NCBI RefSeq assembly: GCF_014207745.1
Contig: NZ_JACHJB010000004.1
Span: forward strand, 1-64,000
Length of the DNA: 64,000 nucleotides
Source: Nonomuraea muscovyensis
GTDB lineage: Bacteria > Actinomycetota > Actinomycetes > Streptosporangiales > Streptosporangiaceae
Direction of reading: 5' to 3'
Shown here: piece by piece, positions 7,292 to 16,497 of the stretch
Numbering within the stretch: the first letter of the stretch is position 1
Layout: each line of letters starts with the position of its first letter
The notes under the pieces: generated by a model
Database searches by the model: none
What the model saw: only the letters and a program-made list of their open reading frames with translations
What the model was told of the DNA's origin: nothing
Made by a program: the position numbers and the translations under genes

Positions 7292-8677
7292 ATGGCTGAC
7301 TACATCCCTCAATCGTCCCAGGAAGCTCCCGGTGGCACTATGGGAAACAGCTACGGGAGAAGGGAGCTGCTCCGCGGCAGCGTCCTCGCCACAGCGGGCG
7401 TGCTCGCGGCAGGATGCACCACGGCCCAAGCCGGCGCCCCGCCCTCGCCGAGGACTCCAGAGGCCGTCCCGCCACTGGACCCCGACAACTGGGAGTCCGT
7501 ACGCGCCCAGTTCCCCCTCACCCGCCGTCTCGCGCATTTCTCCGCGTTCATGCTCGCCTCGCATCCCGCTCCCGTGACCGCGGCGATCAAGGAGTTCCGC
7601 GACGGGCTGGATTCCTTTCCTCAGCAGTACGGCATGGGCATGCAGGACTTCGAGCGCAGCGATCACGTGCGCAAGGCCCTCGCCGGGTACATCGGCGCCA
7701 AAGCCGAGGAGATCGCCCTCACCGACAGCGCCACCATGGCCATCGGCGTGGTGTACGGCGGGCTGGGGCTGAGGCCGGGCGACGAGATCGTGACCACCGA
7801 GCACGAGTTCTACTCCACTCACGAATCGCTCCGCCTTCGCGCGCAGGCCACCGGAGCGGTGGTCAGGACCGTGAAGCTCTACGACGATCCCGCGCGCGCA
7901 CGGTCCGGCGAACTGGTGGCGAAGCTGCGCGCCGCCGTCACCAGGAGGACTCGCGTGATGGCGGTGACCTGGGTGCACTCGAGTACGGGACTGAAACTGC
8001 CCGTCAAGGAAATCGCTGACGCTCTGGCCGAGGTCAACGCCAAGCGTGACGAGAAGGACCGGATCCTGCTCTGTGTCGATGGCGTACACGGCTTCGCGGC
8101 CGAGAACGTGACGATGAAGGATCTCGGCTGCGACTTCTTCATGACCTCGACGCACAAGTGGCTTTTCGGTCCTCGTGGCACCGGCTTCATCTGGGGCAAC
8201 CCGGCCGCGTGGGCCCGGTTCCAACCTGTCGTCCCGAGCTTCTCGATGCCGGCGTTCGTCGGCTGGCTCTCGGGCCGGTCTCCGAAGGGGGCTCCCGGCG
8301 AGTTGGCCACGCTCGGCGGCTACCACACCTTCGAACATCGATGGGCGCTGGCCAAGGCGGTCGAGTTCCACCAGAGCATCGGCCGGGACCGCATCGCCGC
8401 TCGCGTCCGTTCGCAGGCCGATCAGCTTCATGCCGGCCTGGCCGGCATGAAGCACGTGCGCGTGGTGACGCCTCGCTCCGCTGAGCTGTCAGCGGGAATC
8501 CTCTGCTGTTCGATCGATGGCCTGAAGCCTGAGGCTGTCGTGCAGAAGCTGGGCGAACAAGGCATCTCGGCCGCTGAGACGCCCTACCGGGAGTCCTTCG
8601 TCCGGTTCGGTCCGAGCATCGTCACCAACCCCCAGGAAGTCGATCGCGCCATTCGCGCGATGGCGAGCCTGGGCTGA
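7292..8677 (+). CDS. Exported class V aminotransferase (cysteine desulfurase-like), Tat lipoprotein
   Basis: 461 aa. The N-terminus has a twin-arginine signal (SYGRRELLRG, Arg at about 23-24) followed by a lipobox LAAGC, so the protein should be folded in the cytoplasm, exported and lipid-anchored. The rest is a fold-type I PLP enzyme of class V (cysteine desulfurase / isopenicillin-N epimerase group). STHKW carries the PLP lysine, about Lys289, and VDGVHGF the cofactor-binding Asp. A desulfurase or selenocysteine-lyase-like reaction fits the sulfur and selenium genes around it but is not proven; no obvious mobile-loop Cys like that of SufS is seen. ATG 7292 follows AGGAGG. An HxlR-type operator overlaps its promoter. 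Confidence 0.8.
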   Translation: MADYIPQSSQEAPGGTMGNSYGRRELLRGSVLATAGVLAAGCTTAQAGAPPSPRTPEAVPPLDPDNWESVRAQFPLTRRLAHFSAFMLASHPAPVTAAIKEFRDGLDSFPQQYGMGMQDFERSDHVRKALAGYIGAKAEEIALTDSATMAIGVVYGGLGLRPGDEIVTTEHEFYSTHESLRLRAQATGAVVRTVKLYDDPARARSGELVAKLRAAVTRRTRVMAVTWVHSSTGLKLPVKEIADALAEVNAKRDEKDRILLCVDGVHGFAAENVTMKDLGCDFFMTSTHKWLFGPRGTGFIWGNPAAWARFQPVVPSFSMPAFVGWLSGRSPKGAPGELATLGGYHTFEHRWALAKAVEFHQSIGRDRIAARVRSQADQLHAGLAGMKHVRVVTPRSAELSAGILCCSIDGLKPEAVVQKLGEQGISAAETPYRESFVRFGPSIVTNPQEVDRAIRAMASLG

Positions 8678-8683
8678 CACACT

Positions 8684-8719
8684 CCGGCCGGATACTCCGC
8701 AGCGGGAGTATCCGGCCGG
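8684..8719. terminator. Strong bidirectional terminator
   Basis: CCGGCCGGATACTCC and its exact reverse complement are separated by a six-base loop and followed on the plus strand by TCTCTTTTCC. The hairpin sits between the convergent aminotransferase and DsrE genes and could end both transcripts. Confidence 0.85.
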
Positions 8720-8736
8720 TCTCTTTTCCGGGGCAC

Positions 8737-9087
8737 TTACACGTTGATGGTCCGATCTGCCCAGGAAGTCCACTGGGCGAGCTCCTTCATGGAGGATCTA
8801 CGCGCGCCTTTGGCGACGCTGCCCTCGCTGATTCCGCGGGCGTCGAGGCAGGCGCCGCAGCAGCCGACCTCTGCCTGCTTGGACGCCAGGCCCTTGATCA
8901 TATGTCCGACGTTGTAGTAGCCGTCCGGCGTCTTCTGCCCGGCCATCGCCGATGCCACGGCGTCTCCGAAGAGGAAGACCTTGACCTCGTTGCCGTCCTC
9001 GTCGAGCATCTGCCTGGCCCACCGGATGCCGTTGTACGTCCGTTCGCTTCCGTACGGCGCATCGTGCAGGACGAACAGGAACTTCAT
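8737..9087 (-). CDS. DsrE-family protein
   Basis: 116 aa, the usual DsrE length. It opens MKFLFVLHDAPYG and has a DAVASAMAGQ helix. Three Cys in the C-terminal third (EVGCCGACLDARG) lie where DsrE/TusD-type proteins carry their sulfur-binding Cys. DsrE proteins pass persulfide sulfur between carriers, or act in sulfur oxidation. ATG 9087 overlaps the stop of the ABC permease (ATGA), so this is the last gene of the MFS-oxidoreductase-Phn-like operon. All three Cys codons are TGC. Confidence 0.85.
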   Translation of the reverse strand: MKFLFVLHDAPYGSERTYNGIRWARQMLDEDGNEVKVFLFGDAVASAMAGQKTPDGYYNVGHMIKGLASKQAEVGCCGACLDARGISEGSVAKGARRSSMKELAQWTSWADRTINV

Positions 9088-9953
9088 CTGGAGCTCCTCT
9101 CAAGGAGTGATCGGTAGGGACGCGACCTGCGGCCGCTCGTGCGCCCGGAGGCCGCGCCCAGACGGCTCCGGAAGACCTTCGAGATCCGGTCCACTCCGAT
9201 GACCAGGATCACGACAGAGGCCACCAGGGTGGCGAGCTCCTGGTAGCGGAACAGGTGCAGGGCGATGCCGAGGGCCTGCCCGATGCCGCCGGCCCCGACG
9301 AACCCGATGACGACGGAACTGCGGATATTGCATTCCCACTGGTAGAGCACCTGGGAGGCGAGGTTCGCCCGTGCCTGCGGGACGATGCCGAGCAGTGCGG
9401 TCGTGGCCCTGCCGCCGCCGGTGAGCCGCATGGCCTCCACGGGCCCCGGGTCCACGGCTTCGAGTTGCTCCGAGCAGAGCTTGGCCATCACCCCGGCCGA
9501 GTGGAGAGCGATGGCATACACCCCCGCGGCAGGGCCGAGACCCACAGTGGCCACGAACAGCAGCGCCCACAGCAACTCGTGCACGCTGCGCAGCAGCGTC
9601 GCGATTCCCCGCGCGGCCATGGCGAGCGGCACGGGTGCCTGGACATTCGCCGCCATCAGGACCGCGAGCGGGAGACCGATCATCGCTCCCAGTAGGAGCG
9701 CTGCTATCGACATCTGCAAGGTCTCCACGGCAGCGTTCAGCACCCTCGAAAGAAGCGCCGCGTCGAGATCCGGCGGCATGAGCCCGGAGATCATCTGTAC
9801 GGCTCCGGCACGTCCCTGGATGAGGGAGCCCAACCCGATGCCGGTGCCCGCGAGCGACCAGGAGACGGCCACCACGACCACCGCCACCACGACCAGACGC
9901 AGGGATCTGCGCGAGGGCCGTCCCGATCGAACCGTCAGGTCGTCCATCGTCAT
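9084..9953 (-). CDS. PhnE-like ABC transporter permease
   Basis: 289 aa with about six membrane helices and the EAA cytoplasmic loop (VEAMRLTGGGRATTALLGIVPQA, Gly in place) that docks on the ATPase. It resembles PhnE of phosphonate/phosphite importers. ATG 9953 overlaps the ATPase stop (ATGA). A cytoplasmic Arg-rich tail ends in the start of dsrE. The substrate is not revealed by sequence; with the oxidoreductase and DsrE in the same operon an organosulfur or oxyanion ligand is as likely as a phosphonate. Confidence 0.85.
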   Translation of the reverse strand: MTMDDLTVRSGRPSRRSLRLVVVAVVVVAVSWSLAGTGIGLGSLIQGRAGAVQMISGLMPPDLDAALLSRVLNAAVETLQMSIAALLLGAMIGLPLAVLMAANVQAPVPLAMAARGIATLLRSVHELLWALLFVATVGLGPAAGVYAIALHSAGVMAKLCSEQLEAVDPGPVEAMRLTGGGRATTALLGIVPQARANLASQVLYQWECNIRSSVVIGFVGAGGIGQALGIALHLFRYQELATLVASVVILVIGVDRISKVFRSRLGAASGRTSGRRSRPYRSLLERSSR

Positions 9954-10708
9954 ATGACCATCTCCGCCGGGTCGACCTTCCCGTAGATGCGCTCGATCTC
10001 CTCGCTGTCGGGTGGGGAGCCGTCGTAGACGACCCTTCCTTCGCGGAGTGCGACCACCCGGTCGCAGAACCTGGCCACGTTCAGGTCGTGAGTGGTGGCC
10101 ACCAGTGTCGCGCCGCTGTTTCTGAGGTGCTCCAGGGCGACGGCGGCCCGTACCGGATCGAGACCTGAGGTGCACTCGTCGGCGAGGAGCAGGCGGGGCC
10201 GGGTGAACAGGGCTCGCGCCAGCGCCACGCGCTGGCGCTCGCCTCCCGACAGCTGCTCCACCCGCTTGCTGAGCGTGTGCTCGATCTCGTGCCGGTGGGC
10301 CAGTTCGGCGAGCCTGCCGGCGAAGCGACGAGGAACGACTCCGGCGAGGATCGATGCCCAGTCGGCCAGCCGCCATTGGTGTGCCGCCCCGGCCAGGATG
10401 TTCGTACTGGCCGTGAGCCCCGGCACCAGGTCGTCCCGCTGGCGGACGCATCCGATTGCTCTTCTCAACCTGGTCACGGCCGTACGGCGGCCGAACGGGC
10501 TGGAGCCGTCGATGGCGACCTGCCCTCGATCAGGACGGACCGCGCCGACGATCACACGAAGGAGAGTCGTCTTACCGGCGCCCGATGGACCGAGCAACGC
10601 GAGCCGTTCCCCGACGTCGACCTTGAGAGTCACGTCGTCGAGCACCGCCCGCCCTGCGAAGATCACCGTGACCTGCGAGACGTTGATCTCCACGCCCTCT
10701 GAGCCCAT
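9950..10708 (-). CDS. PhnC-like ABC transporter ATPase
   Basis: 252 aa. Walker A is GPSGAGKTT, the signature LSGGERQRVALARAL, Walker B LLLADECTSGLDP, and the switch His lies in ATTHDL. The closest known type is PhnC. ATG 10708 shares one base with the stop of the binding protein (TGATG), and the stop overlaps the permease start, so the three transporter genes are translationally coupled. Confidence 0.88.
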   Translation of the reverse strand: MGSEGVEINVSQVTVIFAGRAVLDDVTLKVDVGERLALLGPSGAGKTTLLRVIVGAVRPDRGQVAIDGSSPFGRRTAVTRLRRAIGCVRQRDDLVPGLTASTNILAGAAHQWRLADWASILAGVVPRRFAGRLAELAHRHEIEHTLSKRVEQLSGGERQRVALARALFTRPRLLLADECTSGLDPVRAAVALEHLRNSGATLVATTHDLNVARFCDRVVALREGRVVYDGSPPDSEEIERIYGKVDPAEMVI

Positions 10709-11622
10709 CACTGCCCTCGTGGCGGGGTCAGCAGTCCAAGGGCGGTGGCGTGCTGACGGACCTCCGCGTAGTCCGTGGCGGTGACGGCCGCATAACTCTT
10801 GGCCCGCATGAGATCCAGAAGCTTCGGATCGCGGATGGCGAGGAACGCGTCGGTGACCGCCTTCCGGGACGTTGCGTCGAGATCTCGGCTCGCGACCCAC
10901 GGGTAGCCCATGACCTGGCGTGTTTCGACGGCCTGAAGCGCTCCCTTGGGCACGCTTCCCTGCTTCTCGAGCCTGTGCAGGATTCGGAGCTCGATTCCGC
11001 CGGCGTCCGCTCCCCCGGACAGCACGGCCTGTGCGGTCGCGTCGTGACCGCCGGTGAACGAGACCGACGAGAGCGGCGGGCACGCGGTGAGATCGCCGAC
11101 ATCACACCGGGCGCCCGCGTCGACGATCATGACCCGCGGGTACAGGCTGCCCGACGTGGAGCTGACGTCGCCGAAGGCGAACTTCCCGCCGGCTGCCACC
11201 ACGTCCTTGGTCGACCTGTACGGCGAGCGCGCCTTCACCACCACCGCGGACAGGTACGCGGGTGTACCGGTCTCCTGGTCTATCTCGGTGACGAGCGGGA
11301 CCACCCCCGTCTGCGCCTCGGCCTGGACGTAGGTCAACCCACCCAGGTATGCCACATCGAGTTTCTTGGCGACCAGCGCGGACACCACGCCCGCGTAGTT
11401 GGTCGCCACGAAGAGCTCGACGTCGGTCTTGAGTCTGTCGGCCAGGTAGGCGCGGAAGGGTTCGTACTGCGCCCGCTGATTCTCCGGTGAGATGTTGGGG
11501 ATGATCCCGACGCGCAAGGTCGTGGGCAGGCCGTCCTGAGGCTCCTGGCGACCCGAGCCGCAGCCGATGGCCAGGAGCAGCAACGACATCAGGACCGCGA
11601 CGGCCTTCCGTCCCCGCTTCAT
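10708..11622 (-). CDS. PhnD-like substrate-binding lipoprotein
   Basis: 304 aa. A signal peptide ends in the lipobox LLLAIGC, so the protein is anchored outside the membrane. The family block FGDVSSTSGSLYPR, typical of PhnD/phosphite-binding proteins, is present. The start overlaps the oxidoreductase stop (ATGA). It delivers ligand to the PhnC/PhnE-like pair downstream. Known PhnD relatives bind phosphonates, phosphite or other small oxyanions. The ligand here is undetermined. Confidence 0.87.
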   Translation of the reverse strand: MKRGRKAVAVLMSLLLLAIGCGSGRQEPQDGLPTTLRVGIIPNISPENQRAQYEPFRAYLADRLKTDVELFVATNYAGVVSALVAKKLDVAYLGGLTYVQAEAQTGVVPLVTEIDQETGTPAYLSAVVVKARSPYRSTKDVVAAGGKFAFGDVSSTSGSLYPRVMIVDAGARCDVGDLTACPPLSSVSFTGGHDATAQAVLSGGADAGGIELRILHRLEKQGSVPKGALQAVETRQVMGYPWVASRDLDATSRKAVTDAFLAIRDPKLLDLMRAKSYAAVTATDYAEVRQHATALGLLTPPRGQ

Positions 11623-12851
11623 CTCCGCTCATCACCGGTGGAAGGAGCCGCGCCGGGGAACCGGGGCGCCGGGGCGACAGGAGCAAGGGCTATCCCGAGC
11701 GCGCTCGCGCCGATCAACTCCTTACCCGTGCGGTTGTTGATGGGCATGATCAGTCCGGCCTGCACGTCACGCCACATGCGTTCGAAGGGCTGTGTACGGC
11801 TGTAGGCCGCCCCTCCGACCACGTCGGCCAGGCGAGTCATGATCGCTGCCGCGTTGTTCGTGCAGACGTTCTTGACGAAGGCGCACCGCCCCAGTCCTTC
11901 CTGCACGCCGAGCTGGCCGATCAACTGTCCGTTCGTCACCTCGGCCGCATGGCGGCGCAGCACACTGCGGTTGACCTCCAAGGCGATCTCGACGTCCGCG
12001 ATGGCGTCCTGGACGCGGGCATCCCTGTCGAGTCCTCTCCGGCGGATCTGCTCGACGGCCCAGTCAAGGGCTCCCGCGGCGATCCCCGTGTAGACGGCGC
12101 CGAAACTGGGAGCGGTCCAGCAGATGATCGTCTCCAGAACCTGGACGTCGAAGTGACCGATCGGGATGGACTGGACGACGCCTTGATCCGGGACGAAAAG
12201 ATCGTCGAAGACGACGTCGTTGCTCTGGGTGGCCCGCATGCCGAGCGTGTCCCAGGTCTGCTCGATCGTGACCCCCTTGCCGGCGGGATCCACGAGAAGG
12301 ACCAGCAGCCGAGGGCCCAGCTCGGGATCCTCATATCGGGCGGTGCTCGCCCACATGGTGGCCACCGCGCTGTTGGTGCCGAAATTCTTGCGGCCGTTGA
12401 GAAGGAAGCCGCCGTCCACCCGCGTGGCGGTCGTCCTGGCATCGGTGAACAGGTTGGAGGTCCCGATCTCACTGGCGATGGCGGCCAGGGTGAGGTGCCC
12501 CGTCGCCGCGAGGCGCAGGACCTGTTCGAGCGGCGGGGCACCGGTCCGGCGCCAGGTCAGCCCCCATGAACCGAGCGGCGCGACGTGCATGGCGTAGGCC
12601 AGCGTCGTGGCGCCGTCAGCGGCCGCCAGCTGCTCCAGGACCAACAGCATGTCCTGCTGGTCCGCTCCGAGACCGCCCAGCTCCTCGGGGACCGTCAGCC
12701 TCATGAGCCCGGCGTCGCGCAGGTCGTTGTAGTTGTCATGCGGGAACGCGTTGTCCCGATCGTGGCGTGCCGCTCGCTCGGACAGCGCGGGAACCACCTT
12801 GTCGGTGAGCGCTAGAAGCGATCTCTGGCGTTCGTCCAGACACTGGCGCAT
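11619..12851 (-). CDS. Acyl-CoA dehydrogenase-fold flavoprotein (DszC/SfnC-like candidate)
   Basis: 410 aa with the acyl-CoA dehydrogenase layout: helical N-domain to about 120, beta domain with NGRKNFGTNS, and helical C-domain with GAAYSRTQPFERMWRDVQAG. I see no Glu at the usual dehydrogenase base position. Together with the transporter partner this suggests an FMN-dependent monooxygenase of the DszC/SfnC sulfur-acquisition type rather than a true dehydrogenase, but that is inference. It lies 54 bases after the MFS stop and overlaps the binding-protein start. A related gene at 48191 also sits next to a PhnD-like gene, so the pairing is repeated within the island. Confidence 0.75.
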   Translation of the reverse strand: MRQCLDERQRSLLALTDKVVPALSERAARHDRDNAFPHDNYNDLRDAGLMRLTVPEELGGLGADQQDMLLVLEQLAAADGATTLAYAMHVAPLGSWGLTWRRTGAPPLEQVLRLAATGHLTLAAIASEIGTSNLFTDARTTATRVDGGFLLNGRKNFGTNSAVATMWASTARYEDPELGPRLLVLLVDPAGKGVTIEQTWDTLGMRATQSNDVVFDDLFVPDQGVVQSIPIGHFDVQVLETIICWTAPSFGAVYTGIAAGALDWAVEQIRRRGLDRDARVQDAIADVEIALEVNRSVLRRHAAEVTNGQLIGQLGVQEGLGRCAFVKNVCTNNAAAIMTRLADVVGGAAYSRTQPFERMWRDVQAGLIMPINNRTGKELIGASALGIALAPVAPAPRFPGAAPSTGDERR

Positions 12852-12905
12852 GATGATCTCCTCGAAACTCGATGAGACGCGACGGACGGCGAAAACAGAT
12901 GCAGA

Positions 12906-14306
12906 TCACGAGGTCACGGAGGTGACCGGGAGGACCTCAGGCTGGGCCGGTCGTGTTCTGAGCAGCAATCCGCTCACCGCGGCCACCAGCGCGATCCCCG
13001 CAAGAAGTCCCAGAGCGACTCCAGCCGGTGTGCCGGTCGGAGCTCCCCCGGGTGTGCCGGTCTGAAGGAGCGCCCCCGTGATCGCCACGCCGAGCAGTCC
13101 GGCTACCTGCCTGCCCGTGTTCAGCACGCCGGACGCCGCAGGGACAAGGGAGGGCGGGAGTTCGCTGACTGCCTCGACGCTGGCCGGCGCCATCACCAGT
13201 CCGACGCCGCATCCCACCACGCCCAACGGCAGGGCCAGCAGCGCGAGCGAAGCCGATTCGGCGGCCAGGACGGCGAAGCCGGCCACGCCGACACCCATCG
13301 CCAGCAGTCCGGCGATGATGACGAGCCGTCCTCCCGCCCGATCGGTGATCGCGCCTGCGAGCGGGGACACGAGGCCCGCTGTGACAGCCATGGGCAGGAA
13401 AACCAGAGCGGTGTCGATCGCACTGCCGCCGAGCGGCCCTCGCACATGGAGACTGACGACGAGCATGAGGCCGGACAGCACCAGGAACTGTGTGCAGGCC
13501 AGCCACCCGGCAAGGCTGAAAGAGCGCCGGCGGAACAAGGCGGTCGGCATCAACGGCGCCTTGTACCGCCGTTCCCACCAGACGAACAGCACAAGCAGCA
13601 GTACGCCGGCGACCGCGAACACGGAGCCGAACTCACTCCTGCCGATCAGCGAGTAGGTGATCGCCACGAGACCCGCGGTGGCCAGTGCCACGCCCGGCCA
13701 GTCGAGCGCCTGACGCGGTCCCGAGGGGGCATCGGGTACCCACAGGAGGGTCAGTACCAGGGCGACCACGCAGATGGGCACGTTGACCAGGAAGGCCCAT
13801 CGCCAGCCCCAGGTGTTGACGACCAGGCCCCCTCCGACAGGGCCGATGATCGCCGCCAGTGCCATGGTCGCGCTGATGACTCCGAGAGCCATCCCGCGCC
13901 GCTCCTTCGGGAAGACCGTCGCGATGATGGTGAGGCTCTGCGGAACGATCAACGCGCCGCCGACGCCCTGCGCCAGTCTGGCGGCGATGAGCTGCGCCGA
14001 CGACGAGGACAGGCCGCATGCCAGGGACGCCAGAGCGAAGACGACGAGGCCGGCCAGGAGAAGAACCTTCGGGCCGCGCAGGCCACCCAGACGACCGGCG
14101 GTGATCAGGAGCGCCGCATAGGTGAGCACGAAACCGTTGACGGCCCACAGCGCGTGATCCAGGTTGCCTCCGGCGACCCGGACCAGGTCCGGGACCATCA
14201 CCTGCACGACTGTGGTGTCGACCATGACAACGAATGCCGTGAGACACAGCGTGGCGACGGAACCACTGATCGGTGGTGCTTGTCGCGGGAATTCTCGCGC
14301 GGACAT
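12906..14306 (-). CDS. MFS drug:H+ antiporter, DHA2 (14-TM) type
   Basis: 466 aa with about 14 helices and the antiporter motif GPVGGGLVVNTWGWRW in helix 5. DHA2 pumps export drugs and are common in antibiotic clusters. It is the first gene of a six-gene minus-strand operon (MFS, oxidoreductase, PhnD, PhnC, PhnE, DsrE). An ACTTTA-N6-TATAGT operator lies 68 bases before its ATG, so the whole operon is a probable HxlR target. Confidence 0.85.
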   Translation of the reverse strand: MSAREFPRQAPPISGSVATLCLTAFVVMVDTTVVQVMVPDLVRVAGGNLDHALWAVNGFVLTYAALLITAGRLGGLRGPKVLLLAGLVVFALASLACGLSSSSAQLIAARLAQGVGGALIVPQSLTIIATVFPKERRGMALGVISATMALAAIIGPVGGGLVVNTWGWRWAFLVNVPICVVALVLTLLWVPDAPSGPRQALDWPGVALATAGLVAITYSLIGRSEFGSVFAVAGVLLLVLFVWWERRYKAPLMPTALFRRRSFSLAGWLACTQFLVLSGLMLVVSLHVRGPLGGSAIDTALVFLPMAVTAGLVSPLAGAITDRAGGRLVIIAGLLAMGVGVAGFAVLAAESASLALLALPLGVVGCGVGLVMAPASVEAVSELPPSLVPAASGVLNTGRQVAGLLGVAITGALLQTGTPGGAPTGTPAGVALGLLAGIALVAAVSGLLLRTRPAQPEVLPVTSVTS

Positions 14307-14373
14307 GCCAAACGCTCCAAGCTGATCAGGACAGGCGAGGCCCAGGGCGAACCAATACCATGCATGCGAATTT

Positions 14374-14391
14374 ACTTTAGAAATATATAGT
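14374..14391. promoter_or_regulatory. HxlR-type operator, copy 2 (ACTTTA-N6-TATAGT)
   Basis: ACTTTA GAAATA TATAGT, a near-perfect match to the set consensus, lies in the 158-base spacer between the kinase stop (14465) and the MFS start (14306). It is the only promoter region available to the six-gene operon. Confidence 0.7.
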
Positions 14392-14464
14392 CATATTCTA
14401 TGGAGGCAATGGACCTGTCAAGCCCTCTCCGACCGGGATTCCGGCGCGTGACAAGGAACCTTCG

Positions 14465-15748
14465 TCACGTAACAGCGGCGTCTGTCAGGAGGAGGCCATG
14501 CATGACATGAGGAGCCGCCTCCAGCTGAAAGTCCATCAGCGGATGCAGCCGCCGTACCGCACCCTCGAGCGACAGCAGGCAGAGCAGCGGGAAGACGAAC
14601 TCCGACTCTGCGAACAGGCGGTTTCTCCGCTGGAGGTCGAACAGTTCGACGGAGAAGGCAGCCAGTTCGAAATCCTTGGCGACCGCGCCGGTGCTCCGCG
14701 CCACCAGATCCGTCACATCCCGCCTGAACGCCGAGACGTCGGCACCTTTTTCGACGTGACGCACTGTCGACAACAAAATATCGGCACAAAATTCACCGTC
14801 GCCACGGATCATTCCGGCGAAGAACTGCGTGAATCTCGTCCGGGCCATGTCGCTCAACCGGAACATGAATCCGGCATCCAGGATGACGACGGTGCCGTCG
14901 GCCCGGAAATAGACGTTTCCCTGGTGCAGATCGACGTGGATGAATCCGTCGACGAAGAGCATGTGGTAGACCGCCCCTACCAGGCGCGACAATCCGGCCT
15001 CTTTCGTCTCGGCTGGAAGCTTGTCGGCTGCCGCGCGGTCGAGCCCGTGGACGTACTCCATCGCGATGACACCGCCCGATGACAACTCGTCCAGCACGGC
15101 GGGCACCACGATGTCAGGCAGGTCGGCGAGGTCGGTACGCAGCCGCCGGAGATGCTCGACTTCCCGCGAGAAGTCCAGCTGGGCGGCCAGCGACATTCCG
15201 ACCTGATCAGCGATCTCCACCAGCGGCACCCGGCGCAACATCGGCAGCTTCGCGGCCGCCCTGGTGAGGAACGCCACGATGGCGATGTCAGCGGCGAAGC
15301 GCCGGGCCACGTCCGGACGCCGCACCTTCAGCGCCACGTCGGTCCCGTCGTGACATGCGCGGTAGACGCACGCGATGGAGCCGCTGGCCACGGGAGGAGT
15401 CCACACAGCGGCTTCGATGCCCGCCGGCACCGTCTCGAAGGCAGTGGTCACCGTGAGCAGAGCCTGCCGGGTGCTCATCGGCTTGACGTCGTCGTGCAAC
15501 CTGCCCAGCGCGGCGGCCAGCTCGGCGCCGACCAGATCTACCCGGGTGGCCAGTAACTGCCCTGCTTTGAGGAACGCGCCGCCCAACCGCTCGATCATGC
15601 CGGCGATCTCCTGGGAGAGACGCGCCCGCCTGTCCTGTCGCCGAGCCGATACGGCCACGATCAGCAGACGGGGCACCGCTGAGGCGACCGTCACGCTCAG
15701 ATGAAGCACTCGGCCACCGACCCGAGCGGCAGACGACAGGCCAGGCAT
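14465..15748 (-). CDS. ABC1/UbiB (ADCK)-family atypical kinase
   Basis: 427 aa. The family marks are present: KxGQ as FLKAGQLLATR, the modified Ala-rich loop VASGSIACVY, catalytic Lys in VALKVRRP, the catalytic loop HVDLHQGN, and DAG in place of DFG (VILDAGFM). UbiB/COQ8 proteins act as ATPases supporting quinone or lipid handling at the membrane. AGGAGTG precedes ATG 15748. It is the last gene of a four-gene minus-strand operon (17725 to 14465) headed by an HxlR-type operator. A quinone or lipid substrate in this context is unknown. Confidence 0.82.
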   Translation of the reverse strand: MPGLSSAARVGGRVLHLSVTVASAVPRLLIVAVSARRQDRRARLSQEIAGMIERLGGAFLKAGQLLATRVDLVGAELAAALGRLHDDVKPMSTRQALLTVTTAFETVPAGIEAAVWTPPVASGSIACVYRACHDGTDVALKVRRPDVARRFAADIAIVAFLTRAAAKLPMLRRVPLVEIADQVGMSLAAQLDFSREVEHLRRLRTDLADLPDIVVPAVLDELSSGGVIAMEYVHGLDRAAADKLPAETKEAGLSRLVGAVYHMLFVDGFIHVDLHQGNVYFRADGTVVILDAGFMFRLSDMARTRFTQFFAGMIRGDGEFCADILLSTVRHVEKGADVSAFRRDVTDLVARSTGAVAKDFELAAFSVELFDLQRRNRLFAESEFVFPLLCLLSLEGAVRRLHPLMDFQLEAAPHVMHGLLLTDAAVT

Positions 15749-15754
15749 GTGCGC

Positions 15755-16486
15755 TCACTCCTGTTCTTCACTCAGGTGCCGCTCCACCACCTCACGGAGC
15801 ATCTCCGGTGGGGTGTCGAACCCTTCGGCAGGTACAGCCACGATTCCGCTGGTTCGAGAGAAATCGGTCCGATGGCCGCTTTCGACCCGGGCGACACGCA
15901 CGCGGCGAGGTAGCCGGTCCTCCTCGGCGCTGCCCAGCTCCAAGGCGTCCCAGCGCCTGATCTGCTGTCCCCGATGGCTCACCACTCTCGTCACCACGAG
16001 CCCATGGCGGGGGGTGACGAGCTCTGTCACGTGGAGTCCCGACAATGACGACGACCCGGCATAGCACCGCTTCTCCGCCCTCGTGCGTCCATCGACGGGA
16101 GGGCACCCGTCGGCCCGGCTGGGCTGAAGAGCGGGATGGGGCCAGGCCATGAGGTCCAGATAGCCGATATCGGTCAGTGGCAGGCAGTCGAACATCAGCC
16201 GATCCACGACCTGGATCGGCTTCTTCATCGTCGGCAAATAGGTGTGGATCTGACATGAGGCCGAATCGAGACTCTCCTCAATCCAGACATAAGTTCCGAA
16301 GAGTACGTCGGGCTTCAGGACAAAGATCGCGGTGATCGCACTCGTGGCCCTGTCGGAGAACCGTCGCGCGAAGAGGTACCGCATGGGGTTGTGCCCGATC
16401 GTCGCTTCGACACCGAACGCATAGGAGTCGAGCCGGCCCGCGCGAAAGTTCGCACGGGCCGGCCCTTCAACGCGCACGCCACTCAT
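15755..16486 (-). CDS. LolA/LppX-like lipoprotein-sorting fold protein (tentative)
   Basis: 243 aa, no signal peptide. The middle segment (DVLFGTYVWIEE, then IHTYLPTMKKPIQVVDRLMFDCLPLTD followed by IGYLDL) resembles the outer-membrane lipoprotein-sorting family, where a YLP-x-x-K strand precedes a DLxYxDL segment. The match is by eye and partial. Cytoplasmic location would be unusual for that family. It is coupled to its neighbours (11-base gap upstream, 6 bases to the kinase). Partnership with a UbiB-like kinase may point to handling of a hydrophobic molecule. Confidence 0.4.
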   Translation of the reverse strand: MSGVRVEGPARANFRAGRLDSYAFGVEATIGHNPMRYLFARRFSDRATSAITAIFVLKPDVLFGTYVWIEESLDSASCQIHTYLPTMKKPIQVVDRLMFDCLPLTDIGYLDLMAWPHPALQPSRADGCPPVDGRTRAEKRCYAGSSSLSGLHVTELVTPRHGLVVTRVVSHRGQQIRRWDALELGSAEEDRLPRRVRVARVESGHRTDFSRTSGIVAVPAEGFDTPPEMLREVVERHLSEEQE

Positions 16487-16497
16487 CGTCTCGGTGC

